NCBI RefSeq assembly: GCF_018390595.1
Contig: NZ_JAHBAV010000009.1
Location: forward strand, 1-64,000
Length of the DNA: 64,000 nucleotides
Direction of reading: 5' to 3'
Origin: Dietzia massiliensis
GTDB taxonomy: Bacteria > Actinomycetota > Actinomycetes > Mycobacteriales > Mycobacteriaceae
The stretch's first letter is position 1. The number at the start of each line of letters is the position of its first letter. The translations under genes were made by a program, and so were the position numbers. This document shows, one piece after another, positions 24,927-34,755 of this stretch. The notes beneath the pieces are model-generated. The model ran no database searches. It had not been told where the DNA came from and saw only the letters and a program-made list of their open reading frames with translations.

Positions 24927-26351
24927 TCACTCCACCGTGAGGTAGGCGTCCCCGGCCGGGCGCGGTTCCCGCGGCGGGACCGGCTCGGCCGGGTATCCGA
25001 CCGCGACCGCGCCCAGCGGCCGCCACGTGGACGGCAGGCCCAGTTCGCGGCGTGTGGTGTCGGCGGCGAAGATCGTCGAGCCCACCCAGCACGAGCCGAG
25101 ACCGCGCGCGGCCAGCGCCACGAGCAGTGACTGCACGGCCGCGCCTCCGGCGACGGTGAACATCGTCTCCTCGCAGGCCGCGCGCCGGGCGTCCGGGTAG
25201 TCGTGGGCGCCGGCGGCGTCGTCGACGAACGGCACGATCAGTTCCGGGGACGTGCGCAGCAGGTCGCCGCGCGCGAGGCGGCGGGCCAGGACGTCGCCGG
25301 TGTGCCCGTCGGCACGCAGGTCGCGCTCCCAGTCCGCGCGCAGGGCGTCGAGGAGCCGGGTCCGCGCGTCGCCGGCGACGCGCACGAACCGGATCGGCGT
25401 GCTGTGGTGCGGCGCGGGCGCGGTCAGGGCGTCGGCGACGGCGTCGGCCAGGTCGTCGGCGGGGACCGGGAGGTCCGAGAACCTGCGCACCGAGCGGCGG
25501 GACGGGACGGCCTCACGCCGCCCCTGCGCCAGCGCCTCGGCGGTGCCCAGGCGGAAGAGATCGAACTCCCCGCCGCGGACCAGGTCCCGGGCCCGCCGGG
25601 GGACGTCCGCCTCGTCGTCGTCCCCCTCGTCGTCCACCAGGAGGTGGCCCACCCCGCGCACCACGGCGACGGGCCGGGCCCCGAGCTTGCCCTTGACCAG
25701 GTCGGCGGCGGACGCGATCTCGTCGGCCACCGCGACGTCGGTGACGAGCAGCTCGTTGCCCTGGCGGTCGACCGCGCCGTCGTAGCCCACCGACACTCGC
25801 AGGCCGGCGGCGCCGATCGCCATGTCGATCTGGCCGGTGCGCCAGGCGCGGCCCATCGTGTCGGTGACGACCACGGCCACGCGCGCGCCGGTCCGCTCGC
25901 GCAGCTCGCGGGCGAGGGCGGCGGCGGAGGCGTCGGGGTCCTCGGGCAGCAGCGCGAGCTCGCGGGCGTCGACGTTGGAGCCGTCGACGCCCGCGGCGGC
26001 CTGCACGATCCCCAGCCGGTTCTCGGTGATGAGCGTGCGGTTGACCCGTGCCACGACGCGCACGGATTCGGCGTCGACGAGCCGCCGCCGCAGGGCGTCG
26101 CGCTCCTCGGGGTCGGTGGGGGCGGGCACGATCCGGCCCTCGGTCTTGGACAGGACCTTGGAGGTGAGCACCACCACGTCGCCGTCGGTCAGGCCGTGCG
26201 GGTCGGCGGTGAGCGCGTCGGCGAGGATGCGCGCCAGGTCGTCGCCCGGACGGAACTCGGGCAGGCCGTCCGGCGCCCACATCGTCACGTCGGAGGGCGC
26301 GGCGTGCTCGACGCTCCAGCGGCGGATCTCGGGGACGGCGCCGTCGGTCAT
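24927..26351 (-). CDS. fbiB: Bifunctional coenzyme F420 biosynthesis protein FbiB
   Basis: 474 residues from ATG 26351. N-terminal CofE-type F420:gamma-glutamyl ligase domain (residues 25-255: [61 protein letters not shown]) that adds glutamates to F420-0, and a C-terminal FMN-binding nitroreductase-like domain ([18 protein letters not shown] ... [38 protein letters not shown]) which reduces dehydro-F420 in actinobacteria. Both domains look complete. Its ATG overlaps the fbiA stop (ATGA, 26348-26351), so the pair is translationally coupled, as in Rv3261-Rv3262. Confidence 0.95.
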   Translation of the reverse strand: MTDGAVPEIRRWSVEHAAPSDVTMWAPDGLPEFRPGDDLARILADALTADPHGLTDGDVVVLTSKVLSKTEGRIVPAPTDPEERDALRRRLVDAESVRVVARVNRTLITENRLGIVQAAAGVDGSNVDARELALLPEDPDASAAALARELRERTGARVAVVVTDTMGRAWRTGQIDMAIGAAGLRVSVGYDGAVDRQGNELLVTDVAVADEIASAADLVKGKLGARPVAVVRGVGHLLVDDEGDDDEADVPRRARDLVRGGEFDLFRLGTAEALAQGRREAVPSRRSVRRFSDLPVPADDLADAVADALTAPAPHHSTPIRFVRVAGDARTRLLDALRADWERDLRADGHTGDVLARRLARGDLLRTSPELIVPFVDDAAGAHDYPDARRAACEETMFTVAGGAAVQSLLVALAARGLGSCWVGSTIFAADTTRRELGLPSTWRPLGAVAVGYPAEPVPPREPRPAGDAYLTVE

Positions 26352-27409
26352 CGGTCGCCCCGTGCGGGGACCTCGAGCCCGGCCAGCTCGATCGCGGCGG
26401 CGAGCATGTCCGCCGTGGCGTCGGGATCGGTCATGAGCAGCGGCGCCTCGCGCACGGCCACGCCGTCGACCGCGCCGGAGCCGTCGGTGGGGCCGTCGCC
26501 GGGGGCCACGAGCCAGCCGTCGATGAGGCCCGTGCCCGAGCGGGCGCCGTAGTGGCGCGCGACCGCGGTGGCGGAGGTCTCGACGCCGATCGCGGTGAGG
26601 CACGCGTCGCCCATGCCGCGCAGCACCGCGCCGCCGATCACCGGGCTGACGCCCACGACGGGGGCCGGGGTGGAGCGCAGCGCGGCGCGCATCCCGGGCA
26701 CCGCGAGGATCGCGCCGACGGAGACCACGGGGTTGGAGGGGGCGACGACGACGAGGTCGGCCGTCTCGACGGCCTCCAGCACCTCGGGTGTCGGGGAGGC
26801 GGACTCCGCGCCGATCTGGACGAAGCCGGAGGCGGGCAACTGCGCCCTGTGGCGGACCCACCACTCCTGGAAGTGGATCGCCCGCGAGCCGGTGGCGGAC
26901 CCGCCCGCCTCACCCGCCCCGGCCCCGCCGTCCGCGGCCGGCGGGTCGGTCACCACGACGTGCGTCTCGCAGCGGTCGTCGGTCACGGGCAGCAGGCGCA
27001 CGCCAGGGGACCAGCGGGTGCAGAGCGCCTCGGTGACGTCGGTGAGGCGGTAGCCGGCGTTCAGCATCTGGGTACGCACGAGGTGGGTGGCGAGGTCCTT
27101 GTCGCCGAGACCGAACCAGTCGGGCTGGACGCCGTACGCGGCGAGCTCGTCGCGGCAGTTCCAGGTCTCGCCGGCGTGGCCCCAGCCGCGCTCGGGATCG
27201 ATGCCCCCGCCGAGGGTGTACATGCACGTGTCGAGGTCGGGACAGATGCGGACGCCGTGCATCCAGACGTCGTCGCCCACGTTGACCACCGCGTCGATGC
27301 GGTGGGGGGAGTCGGCGCGGGCGGACCCGGAGTCCAGCCCGAGCAGTCGGCGGGCGCCGAGGAGGAAACGGGCGCCACCGACGCCGCCGGCCAGAACACA
27401 GATCTTCAC
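26348..27409 (-). CDS. fbiA: 2-phospho-L-lactate / phosphoenolpyruvyl transferase FbiA
   Basis: 353 residues from GTG 27409 (reads [23 protein letters not shown]). CofD family: transfers the lactyl- or enolpyruvyl-phosphate group to the deazaflavin FO, making (dehydro-)F420-0. The glycine-rich loop, [46 protein letters not shown] segment and [22 protein letters not shown] are family features. A Gly/Ala-rich insertion lies near residues 165-180. Start set by TACTCT (27417-27422) 7 nt upstream: leaderless. A longer frame to 27589 is out-of-family. Confidence 0.95.
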   Translation of the reverse strand: MKICVLAGGVGGARFLLGARRLLGLDSGSARADSPHRIDAVVNVGDDVWMHGVRICPDLDTCMYTLGGGIDPERGWGHAGETWNCRDELAAYGVQPDWFGLGDKDLATHLVRTQMLNAGYRLTDVTEALCTRWSPGVRLLPVTDDRCETHVVVTDPPAADGGAGAGEAGGSATGSRAIHFQEWWVRHRAQLPASGFVQIGAESASPTPEVLEAVETADLVVVAPSNPVVSVGAILAVPGMRAALRSTPAPVVGVSPVIGGAVLRGMGDACLTAIGVETSATAVARHYGARSGTGLIDGWLVAPGDGPTDGSGAVDGVAVREAPLLMTDPDATADMLAAAIELAGLEVPARGDR

Positions 27410-27416
27410 GGGGACG

Positions 27417-27422
27417 AGAGTA
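27417..27422 (-). promoter_or_regulatory. -10 element of leaderless fbiA-fbiB operon
   Basis: TACTCT on the minus strand, 7 nt before GTG 27409. Confidence 0.6.
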
Positions 27423-27462
27423 GTGACGGGCCCGGGGGCCGGGGGCGCGACCCCGGCGGGCC

Positions 27463-27512
27463 GCTGAGGCCGGACGCGCGAGGGGCTGCTGAGGCCGGAC
27501 GCGCGAGGGGCT
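27463..27512. repeat. Perfect 25-bp tandem duplication
   Basis: Two exact copies (27463-27487 and 27488-27512) starting GCTGAGGCCGGACGCGCGAG, followed by a diverging third start. Located in the 420-bp space between fbiA and whiB2, 40-90 bp upstream of the fbiA promoter. Confidence 0.9.
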
Positions 27513-27613
27513 GCGGAGACCGCCGCGCGGTGAGCGGCGGAGGGTGGCGCGGCGACGTGTCCCACGCCATATCCGGGGCGGCGTGTCACCGGTCATAGCC
27601 GGAGGGGAAAATG

Positions 27614-27642
27614 GTAGGTCCCGTCGATTTCGCTTGACCTAC
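27614..27642. promoter_or_regulatory. Inverted repeat overlapping the whiB2 -35
   Basis: GTAGGTC (27614-27620) and GACCTAC (27636-27642) form perfect 7-bp arms 15 bp apart. The right arm covers the -35 hexamer of the whiB2 promoter, so a dimeric regulator bound here would block RNA polymerase. No known regulator is recognised. Confidence 0.5.
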
Positions 27643-27662
27643 GCGGCTTGCATGTGTGTAAT
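27634..27662 (+). promoter_or_regulatory. whiB2 promoter
   Basis: TTGACC (27634-27639) and TGTAAT (27657-27662) with a 17-bp spacer, the best -35/-10 pair in the window. Predicted start near 27669, leaving a leader of about 160 nt before whiB2. The surrounding 27600-27830 is noticeably AT-richer than the rest. Confidence 0.65.
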
Positions 27663-27829
27663 CACAGGTGTGTCATTCCCTGGTGGGTGACGGTAAACCA
27701 CGTTACGGACACCGGCCTCGCGTCGGGCCGACGGTGCCCTCACGATCGAGGCCTCTCGCGATCGCGCCGGTGACGGGCACTCCATCGCGGATCTTTCGCA
27801 GACGAACAACGCAACACGAAGGGATGACC

Positions 27830-28135
27830 GTGGATCGACAGTCACGCACCGTCGCGGGACCCGAGCTGGCCCTGGTCGACCTCGGTGTCCCCGGCCTGTT
27901 CGTCGAGGACGAGCAGGAGAGCTGGCAGGACCGGGCTCTGTGCGCGCAGACCGATCCCGAGGCGTTCTTCCCCGAGAAGGGCGGCTCGACCCGCGAGGCC
28001 AAGAAGATCTGCACCGGGTGCGAGGTCAAGGCGGAGTGCCTCGAGTACGCGCTGGCCAACGACGAGCGGTTCGGCATCTGGGGCGGGCTGTCCGAGCGCG
28101 AGCGGCGACGCATCAAGCGCGACGCCGTCATCTGA
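27830..28135 (+). CDS. whiB2: WhiB2 iron-sulfur transcription regulator (division control)
   Basis: 101 residues from GTG 27830. WhiB family: 4Fe-4S ligands Cys38, Cys61, Cys64 and Cys70 (C-x22-C-x2-C-x5-C), the GIWGG turn at 83-87 and a basic C-terminal DNA-binding tail ERERRRIKRDAVI. Start chosen because GAAGGG (27818-27823) is 6 nt before GTG 27830 but directly abuts the in-frame ATG 27824. WhiB2/WhmD is needed for septation in mycobacteria, with WhiA as partner. Position beside fbiA/fbiB equals Rv3260c. A long leader and a palindrome on the -35 point to tight control. Confidence 0.93.
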   Translation: MDRQSRTVAGPELALVDLGVPGLFVEDEQESWQDRALCAQTDPEAFFPEKGGSTREAKKICTGCEVKAECLEYALANDERFGIWGGLSERERRRIKRDAVI

Positions 28136-28206
28136 TCCGCGGTCGCCGCGCGATCATCCCCCCGGCAGCTGCGCCGCGCGTCAGCCGATCCGCGGCCGCG
28201 CCGCGT

Positions 28207-28800
28207 TCAGTCCTCCTCCGGGCCCGCCTCGACCTCGTCCGGCGAGATCTCCAGGTGCTGCGAGACCAGCTCCACGAGCACGGAGTAGATGAGATCCCGC
28301 AGATCGTCGCCCTCGGGCGCGCGCCGGGTGAGCGGTTTCCGGAACAGCACCAGCCGCGCGCGGGTCGGCTGCCCCGACCGGTCCACCCCCGCGGGCACGA
28401 GGCGGGCGAGAGGGACGTCGCCGTCGGCCACGACCTCCTCGGGCCACGTCTCCCCGGGGCGGAGGCGCATCCGCGGCACCATGTCCACGGCGAGGTCGAG
28501 GTGCTCGAGGCGGGTGTGCCAGTGCTGGTCGATCTCGGCGAACGCCTCCAGTGCGGCGGCGTCGAACTCCGCCGATCGGCTGCGCCAGCGGGGCACCTCG
28601 GGCGGCAGGATCGGCCCGCGGGGCCCGTGCCCTCGGCGGTCCGCGCGACGGGACGTGACCACGCGGGGACCGCGACGCCCGGGATCGCCGGGGAAGTCGC
28701 GGACGGAGATACGGCTGCCCGCGGCGACGTCGGACTGGCCGGCGCCCGGGATCGCGGTCCCGGTGGGCGGCCGTCCGGGTACCGGGGCGGTCGGGGTCAT
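28207..28800 (-). CDS. Metallopeptidase-like (zincin fold) protein without zinc motif, Rv3259 type
   Basis: 197 residues from ATG 28800. A 75-residue Pro/Arg-rich N-terminal part is followed by a compact domain (FDAAALEAFAEIDQHWHTRLEHLDLAVDMVPRM ... TRARLVLFRKPLTRR) resembling the PF06262 zincin-like family. The usual H-E-x-x-H helix reads V176-E-L-V-S180 (VLVELVSQHLEIS), so the zinc ligands are lost and peptidase activity is improbable. Conserved between whiB2 and the DUF3499 gene. TATCAT 6 nt before ATG 28800 supports a leaderless start; the C terminus is acidic. Confidence 0.75.
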   Translation of the reverse strand: MTPTAPVPGRPPTGTAIPGAGQSDVAAGSRISVRDFPGDPGRRGPRVVTSRRADRRGHGPRGPILPPEVPRWRSRSAEFDAAALEAFAEIDQHWHTRLEHLDLAVDMVPRMRLRPGETWPEEVVADGDVPLARLVPAGVDRSGQPTRARLVLFRKPLTRRAPEGDDLRDLIYSVLVELVSQHLEISPDEVEAGPEED

Positions 28801-28806
28801 GGCGCG

Positions 28807-28812
28807 ATGATA
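28807..28812 (-). promoter_or_regulatory. -10 element of leaderless Rv3259-like gene
   Basis: TATCAT on the minus strand, 6 nt before ATG 28800. Confidence 0.55.
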
Positions 28813-28881
28813 ACCCCGCCGGCGTCGGCCGGCTCGCACCGGTGTGGGCGGGTCGCGGCCCACCCGTGCGGCGTGCGGGGC

Positions 28882-28887
28882 TACGCT
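28882..28887 (+). promoter_or_regulatory. -10 element of leaderless DUF3499 gene
   Basis: TACGCT ends 8 nt before GTG 28896. Faces away from the Rv3259-like promoter 70 bp to the left. Confidence 0.5.
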
Positions 28888-28895
28888 GGGGCCTC

Positions 28896-29402
28896 GTGAG
28901 TGAGAACCGTCGTTGCTGCCGCCCGGGATGTCCCAATCGTGCGGTCGCCACGCTCACCTACGTCTACGCGGACTCCACGGCCGTCATCGGGCCGCTGCCC
29001 GCGGTCCAGGAGCCGCACGCCTGGGACCTCTGCGCCGTGCACGCACTGCGCATCACCGCCCCCCGCGGGTGGGACCTGGTCCGTCATCCGGATCTCGACA
29101 CCTCGGCCGAGGACTCCGATCTCACCGCCCTGCTGGACGCCGTGACCGGCGGCCCTGTCGGAGGGCGGCGGACGGGCGCGGCACTGGTCGATGCCGATCG
29201 CCTGCGCCGACTCGGGGTCTCCGATCCCGAGCCCGCGCTCGACCGCGCGTTGGCCGGCAGCGACCCGCTCCCGACCCCCGGGCCGTCGACCGGCTCAGGA
29301 CGCCCCCACCTGCGGGTGGTCCCCGACATGCCCGCCGCCCGGGAGGACAAGGCCGACCGGCACGCAGGCGGCACGGGCGGGTCCGGCCCCACAGCCCGCT
29401 GA
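28896..29402 (+). CDS. DUF3499 family protein (Rv3258 type)
   Basis: 168 residues from GTG 28896. The N-terminal 60 residues are the conserved part: CCRPGCPNRAVATLTYVYADSTAVIGPL ... HAWDLCAVHALRITAPRGWDLVR, with a Cys-x3-Cys and a Cys-x2-His pair that look like a small zinc ribbon. The remainder is low-complexity (Asp, Pro, Gly, Arg). Role unknown, but it is always found just before the phosphomannomutase gene in mycolic-acid bacteria, so an RNA- or DNA-binding housekeeping function is a fair guess. Confidence 0.85.
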   Translation: MSENRRCCRPGCPNRAVATLTYVYADSTAVIGPLPAVQEPHAWDLCAVHALRITAPRGWDLVRHPDLDTSAEDSDLTALLDAVTGGPVGGRRTGAALVDADRLRRLGVSDPEPALDRALAGSDPLPTPGPSTGSGRPHLRVVPDMPAAREDKADRHAGGTGGSGPTAR

Positions 29403-29458
29403 CCCACCGTCCGCTGACCCACCGCCCGCAGGGTGGTCCGCCGCGGGATCGGCGCGGG

Positions 29459-29464
29459 TAGTGT
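29459..29464 (+). promoter_or_regulatory. Candidate -10 of the pmmA-manA operon
   Basis: TAGTGT, with transcription expected near 29471 and a leader of about 40 nt. Confidence 0.4.
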
Positions 29465-29510
29465 CTCGGAAGACATCGACCGACCCCGTCTCACACCCCT
29501 GGAGCAGCAC

Positions 29511-30887
29511 GTGGCACGTAGCGCCGAGTCCGTCCGAGCAGTCATCAAGGCCTACGACGTCCGTGGCGTCGTCGGTGAGCAGATCGACGCGGACTTCGTC
29601 CGCGAGGTCGGTGCGTCCTTCGCTCGGCTCATGCGCTCCGAGGGCGCGGACACCGTGGTGATCGGGCACGACATGCGCGACTCGTCCCCGGGCCTGTCGG
29701 CGGCGTTCGCCGACGGGGTGACCAATCAGGGGCTCGACGTGGTGATGATCGGCCTGGCCTCCACCGATCAGCTGTACTTCGCCTCGGGCCTGCTCGAGTG
29801 CCCCGGCGCCATGTTCACCGCCAGCCACAACCCCGCGAAGTACAACGGCATCAAGCTGTGCCGTGCAGGCGCCAAGCCGGTGGGGCAGGAGTCCGGGCTC
29901 CGGACGATCGCCGAGGAGGTCATCGAGGGCGTCCCCGCGCACGACGGGGAGGTCGGCACCGTCTCCGAGCGCGACGTACTCGAGGGCTACGGCGAGTACC
30001 TGCGCGGGCTGGTCGACCTGTCGGGGATCCGCACCCTCAAGGTCGCGGTGGACGCCGGCAACGGCATGGGTGGCCACACCGTGCCCGCGGTCCTGGGCGG
30101 GCTGCCGCTCGAGATCGTGCCCCTGTACTTCGAACTCGACGGGAACTTCCCCAACCACGAGGCCAACCCGCTCGAGCCCGCCAACATCGTCGACCTGCAG
30201 GCGCTGGTCCGGGAGAGCGGAGCCGACATCGGCCTGGCCTTCGACGGCGACGCGGACCGCTGCTTCGTGGTCGACGAGCGCGGCGAGCCGGTGGCCCCGT
30301 CGGCCATCACCGCCCTCGTCGCCGAGCGGGAGCTCGCCAAGGAGCCGGGCGCGTCGATCATCTACAACCTCATCACCTCCCGGGCCGTACCGGAGCTCGT
30401 CGAGGAGAAGGGCGGCGTCGCCGTCCGCACGCGGGTGGGCCACAGCTTCATCAAGGCGCAGATGGCCGACACGGGTGCCGTCTTCGGCGGCGAGCACTCC
30501 GCGCACTACTACTTCCGCGACTTCTGGGGTGCCGACTCGGGCATGCTGGCCGCCATGCACGTGTTGGCCGCCCTCGGCGGTCAGGACGGCACGCTGTCCG
30601 AGCTCATGGGCGAGTACACCCGGTACGCGGCTTCCGGGGAGATCAACTCCACGCTCGACTCGGCGGACGCGCAGACAGAGCGCATGGAGGCCGTGGTCAC
30701 CGCGTTCTCCGACCGTGCGGTGTCGGTCGACCGCCTGGACGGCGTCACCGTCGATCTCGGCGACGGCGCGTGGTTCAACCTGCGCGCCTCCAACACCGAG
30801 CCGCTGCTGCGCCTCAACGCAGAGGCGCCGACCAGGGAGGACGTCGACGCCGTGGTCGACGAGGTCCTCGCGATCGTCCGTGCCTGA
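29511..30887 (+). CDS. manB: Phosphomannomutase (PmmA/ManB)
   Basis: 458 residues from GTG 29511, which has GGAG (29501-29504) 6 nt upstream. Converts mannose-6-phosphate to mannose-1-phosphate for GDP-mannose. N-terminal KAYDVRGVVGEQI, phosphoserine loop TASHNPAKYNGIKLC, metal loop FDGDADRCFVVDE, sugar loop GGEHSAHYYFRDFW, phosphate loop RASNTEPLLRLNAEA. First gene of a tight plus-strand operon with the Rv3256c-like gene (8-bp overlap) and manA, as in Rv3257c-Rv3255c. Confidence 0.95.
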   Translation: MARSAESVRAVIKAYDVRGVVGEQIDADFVREVGASFARLMRSEGADTVVIGHDMRDSSPGLSAAFADGVTNQGLDVVMIGLASTDQLYFASGLLECPGAMFTASHNPAKYNGIKLCRAGAKPVGQESGLRTIAEEVIEGVPAHDGEVGTVSERDVLEGYGEYLRGLVDLSGIRTLKVAVDAGNGMGGHTVPAVLGGLPLEIVPLYFELDGNFPNHEANPLEPANIVDLQALVRESGADIGLAFDGDADRCFVVDERGEPVAPSAITALVAERELAKEPGASIIYNLITSRAVPELVEEKGGVAVRTRVGHSFIKAQMADTGAVFGGEHSAHYYFRDFWGADSGMLAAMHVLAALGGQDGTLSELMGEYTRYAASGEINSTLDSADAQTERMEAVVTAFSDRAVSVDRLDGVTVDLGDGAWFNLRASNTEPLLRLNAEAPTREDVDAVVDEVLAIVRA

Positions 30888-31974
30888 CCTGTCGAACGAC
30901 ACCGGGGCCGGACGGGTCGACCTCGACGACCCCGACGCGCTACGCGCCGCGGACGCGACGGGGGCCCTGCTGCACGCGTCGATGGCCGGCGCGCAGCTCC
31001 GCGCTGTGGCCACCGCCGTCGACGGCGGGGCTCTCGACGGTCTCGCCGGCTTCCGTCCGCGCGCCGTGGTGTGGGTGTCGGGCCGGTCCGACCGCGCGCG
31101 ACAGGCGGCCGACGTCGTGGCCGCCCTCGCCGGTGCGGCCGGTGGGCCCGCGGTTCCGCCGCTGGTACACGTCCGCCAACTGCCCGCCTGGGTGGGTGCA
31201 CTCGACGTCGTCCTGGTCTCTGGAGACGACGCCGGCGATCCCGACCTGGCCGCGGCGATCGACGCCGCCGCCGGCCGCGGGGCCGCCGTGGTCGTTGACG
31301 TGCCCCGCGAGGGGCCGGTCTCCGAGGCGGGCCGAGGTCGGGCCGCCTGGATCGAGCCGCTGCCGTACCTGCCCCCGCACCGCGGCGTGCTGCGGCACCT
31401 CGCGGCCGGCATGGCGGTCCTCACGGCCCTCGGGGCGGGGGGACTGGACGTGGGCGCCGCCGCCGACGCGGTCGACGTCGAGCTCGAGGGGATCGGTCCC
31501 GAACTGGCGACCCCGGTCAACCCCGCCAAGCTGCTCGCTACGTCGGTCGCCGGCCGCGACCCGCTCGTGTGGATCCACGCGGACGCGGTCTCCGCGGCCT
31601 GCTGTGACCGCGCGGTCGCGGCCTTCTGCGACGCGGGACGGATCACCGCCGCCTCGTCCGTCGGGGACGCCGTGCGCGCCGGCGCCGAGCGCGCGCAGGG
31701 GCGCCCGCCGGCGGATCCGCTGGCGGACCTCTTCCACGACGAGGAGCTCGACGGGCCGCGTGAGGACGTACGCGTCCGATACCTCGGTATGGTGTTGAAC
31801 GCGGACGAGGACATCGTCCGGCTGGCCGCGGGCCCGCTCGCGGACGTCGAGTGGGTCACCGACCGCGGTCGGGACACGGTCGGCGACGCCCCGGCCCCGT
31901 TGAGCGGAAAGGTGGCCGCGCACATGGCACGCACGGAGCTCTCCGCCGCCTACCTCCTCGTCGGAGGTCTGTAG
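30880..31974 (+). CDS. Rv3256c-like (TobH-type) protein of the mannose operon
   Basis: 364 residues from GTG 30880, overlapping the manB stop by 8 bp. Features: RPRAVVWVSGRSDRARQAADVVAALAG, PPLVHVRQLPAWVGALDVVLVSGDDAGDPDLAAAIDAAAGRGAAVVVDVPREGP and MAVLTALGAGG, which resemble a diverged sugar isomerase (SIS) fold with its nucleotide-sugar-like loops. Catalytic residues of phosphoglucose/phosphomannose isomerases cannot be pointed out. Orthologues (Rv3256c; often labelled TobH) always sit between manB and manA, so a regulatory or structural role in mannose-phosphate metabolism is inferred. Confidence 0.8.
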   Translation: MPDLSNDTGAGRVDLDDPDALRAADATGALLHASMAGAQLRAVATAVDGGALDGLAGFRPRAVVWVSGRSDRARQAADVVAALAGAAGGPAVPPLVHVRQLPAWVGALDVVLVSGDDAGDPDLAAAIDAAAGRGAAVVVDVPREGPVSEAGRGRAAWIEPLPYLPPHRGVLRHLAAGMAVLTALGAGGLDVGAAADAVDVELEGIGPELATPVNPAKLLATSVAGRDPLVWIHADAVSAACCDRAVAAFCDAGRITAASSVGDAVRAGAERAQGRPPADPLADLFHDEELDGPREDVRVRYLGMVLNADEDIVRLAAGPLADVEWVTDRGRDTVGDAPAPLSGKVAAHMARTELSAAYLLVGGL

Positions 31975-31978
31975 GTCC

Positions 31979-33196
31979 GTGGTCGCACTAGAACCGGTGG
32001 TCCAGGCCTACGCCTGGGGCTCCCGGACCGCCCTCCCCGAGCTGTGCGGGACGGCTTCGCCGTCACCCCACCCCGTGGCCGAGCACTGGTTCGGTGCCCA
32101 CGACTCGGGATCCTCCCTGTGTGCTGACGGGCGGGCGCTCGACGCACGCATCGCCGACGACCCCGAGAGGGAACTGGGCGCCCGCGTCCTGGCCGAGCAC
32201 GGCGGCGGGCTGCCGTTCCTCGTGAAGCTGCTCTCGGCCGAGCAGGCGCTGTCCCTGCAGGCACACCCGTCACCGGAGAAGGCGCGCGAGGGTTACGCCG
32301 CGGAGGACGCCCGGGGGATCGCCGTCGACGCCGCCGACCGGAACTACCGCGACGCCAACCACAAGCCCGAGATCCTGGTCGCCCTGACCGAGTTCCACGC
32401 ACTGGTGGGATTCCGCCCGGTCGAGCGGACGATCGCCCTGCTCGACGCGTTCGACGTGGACTCGCTGCGGCCCTACCGGGACATGCTCGCCGGGCAGCCC
32501 GACGCAGAGGGGCTCCGTGCGGTGTTCACGACGTTCGTCACGATGCCCCACGTCGTGCTGGCCGACGTCGTGTCCGACCTCGTGACCCGGGCCGTGTCCT
32601 ACCTGGCGGTGAACGGCGTCGACGGACCGTGGTCGGCGGTCGCCACGACGGTCGCGGAGCTCGCCGAACGCTATCCGACCGACCCCGGAGTCCTGGGCGT
32701 CCTGCTGCTCAACCGGGTGGTCCTCCAGCCGGGCCAGGCCGTGTACCTGGGACCCGGCCAGCTGCACGCCTATCTGCGCGGTGTCGGGGTGGAGGTCATG
32801 GCCAACTCCGACAACGTGCTGCGTGGCGGGCTGACCCCCAAACACGTCGACGTACCCGAGTTGATGCGGGTGCTGGAGTTCGGCCCGCTCGCCGACCCCA
32901 CCGTCGACGCGGTCCCCGCCGACCGCGGCATCCCCGGCGAGGTCGACTACCCCACGCCCGAACCGGACTTCGCCCTCTCGCGCATCGACCTTCCGGCCGA
33001 TCGGCCCGTGACCTGGCGACCCGACGGGCCGGAGGTCCTGCTGTGCACCTCGGGCGAGGCGCGGGTCGACGAGGACGGTGTGGGGGAGGTGCTCCGGCCG
33101 GGACGCGCCGTGTGGGTGCCGGCCTCGGCGCGGCGTGTGTGTCTGCACGGTCTCGACGGGGCGACCGTGTTCCGCACCCGCGTCGGCGGCCGGTGA
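31979..33196 (+). CDS. manA: Mannose-6-phosphate isomerase, class I
   Basis: 405 residues, GTG start 4 nt after the previous stop. Zinc cupin enzyme converting fructose-6-phosphate to mannose-6-phosphate. Zinc and substrate residues are in QAHPSPEKAREGY (Gln, His), NHKPEILVAL (His, Glu) and YLGPGQLHAYLRGVGVEVMANSDNVLRGGLTPKHVDVPELMRVL (His plus the conserved Arg). The C-terminal second cupin half is complete (FALSRIDLPADRP ... RPGRAVWVPASA). Completes the route to GDP-mannose together with manB and the guanylyltransferase at 23775. Confidence 0.95.
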   Translation: MVALEPVVQAYAWGSRTALPELCGTASPSPHPVAEHWFGAHDSGSSLCADGRALDARIADDPERELGARVLAEHGGGLPFLVKLLSAEQALSLQAHPSPEKAREGYAAEDARGIAVDAADRNYRDANHKPEILVALTEFHALVGFRPVERTIALLDAFDVDSLRPYRDMLAGQPDAEGLRAVFTTFVTMPHVVLADVVSDLVTRAVSYLAVNGVDGPWSAVATTVAELAERYPTDPGVLGVLLLNRVVLQPGQAVYLGPGQLHAYLRGVGVEVMANSDNVLRGGLTPKHVDVPELMRVLEFGPLADPTVDAVPADRGIPGEVDYPTPEPDFALSRIDLPADRPVTWRPDGPEVLLCTSGEARVDEDGVGEVLRPGRAVWVPASARRVCLHGLDGATVFRTRVGGR

Positions 33197-33226
33197 AGGG
33201 ACCGACGCACCCAGAGGCCCTGCCGC

Positions 33227-33232
33227 TAGTGT
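33227..33232 (+). promoter_or_regulatory. Candidate -10 of sahH
   Basis: TAGTGT in the 81-bp manA-sahH gap, about 45 bp before ATG 33278. I saw no SAH-riboswitch-like structure in this short leader. Confidence 0.4.
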
Positions 33233-33277
33233 GGGGCGGAGATCTTTCGAGAGTCAACGAGGAGCTGGTCGAAGAAC

Positions 33278-34744
<1,467 letters not shown>

Positions 34745-34755
34745 GCGAAGCGCCT

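Noticed and set aside
33197..33277. SAH riboswitch upstream of sahH
   Set aside because: The 81-bp gap has no pseudoknot-like arrangement of conserved stems that I could trace, and a plain -10 accounts for the promoter.
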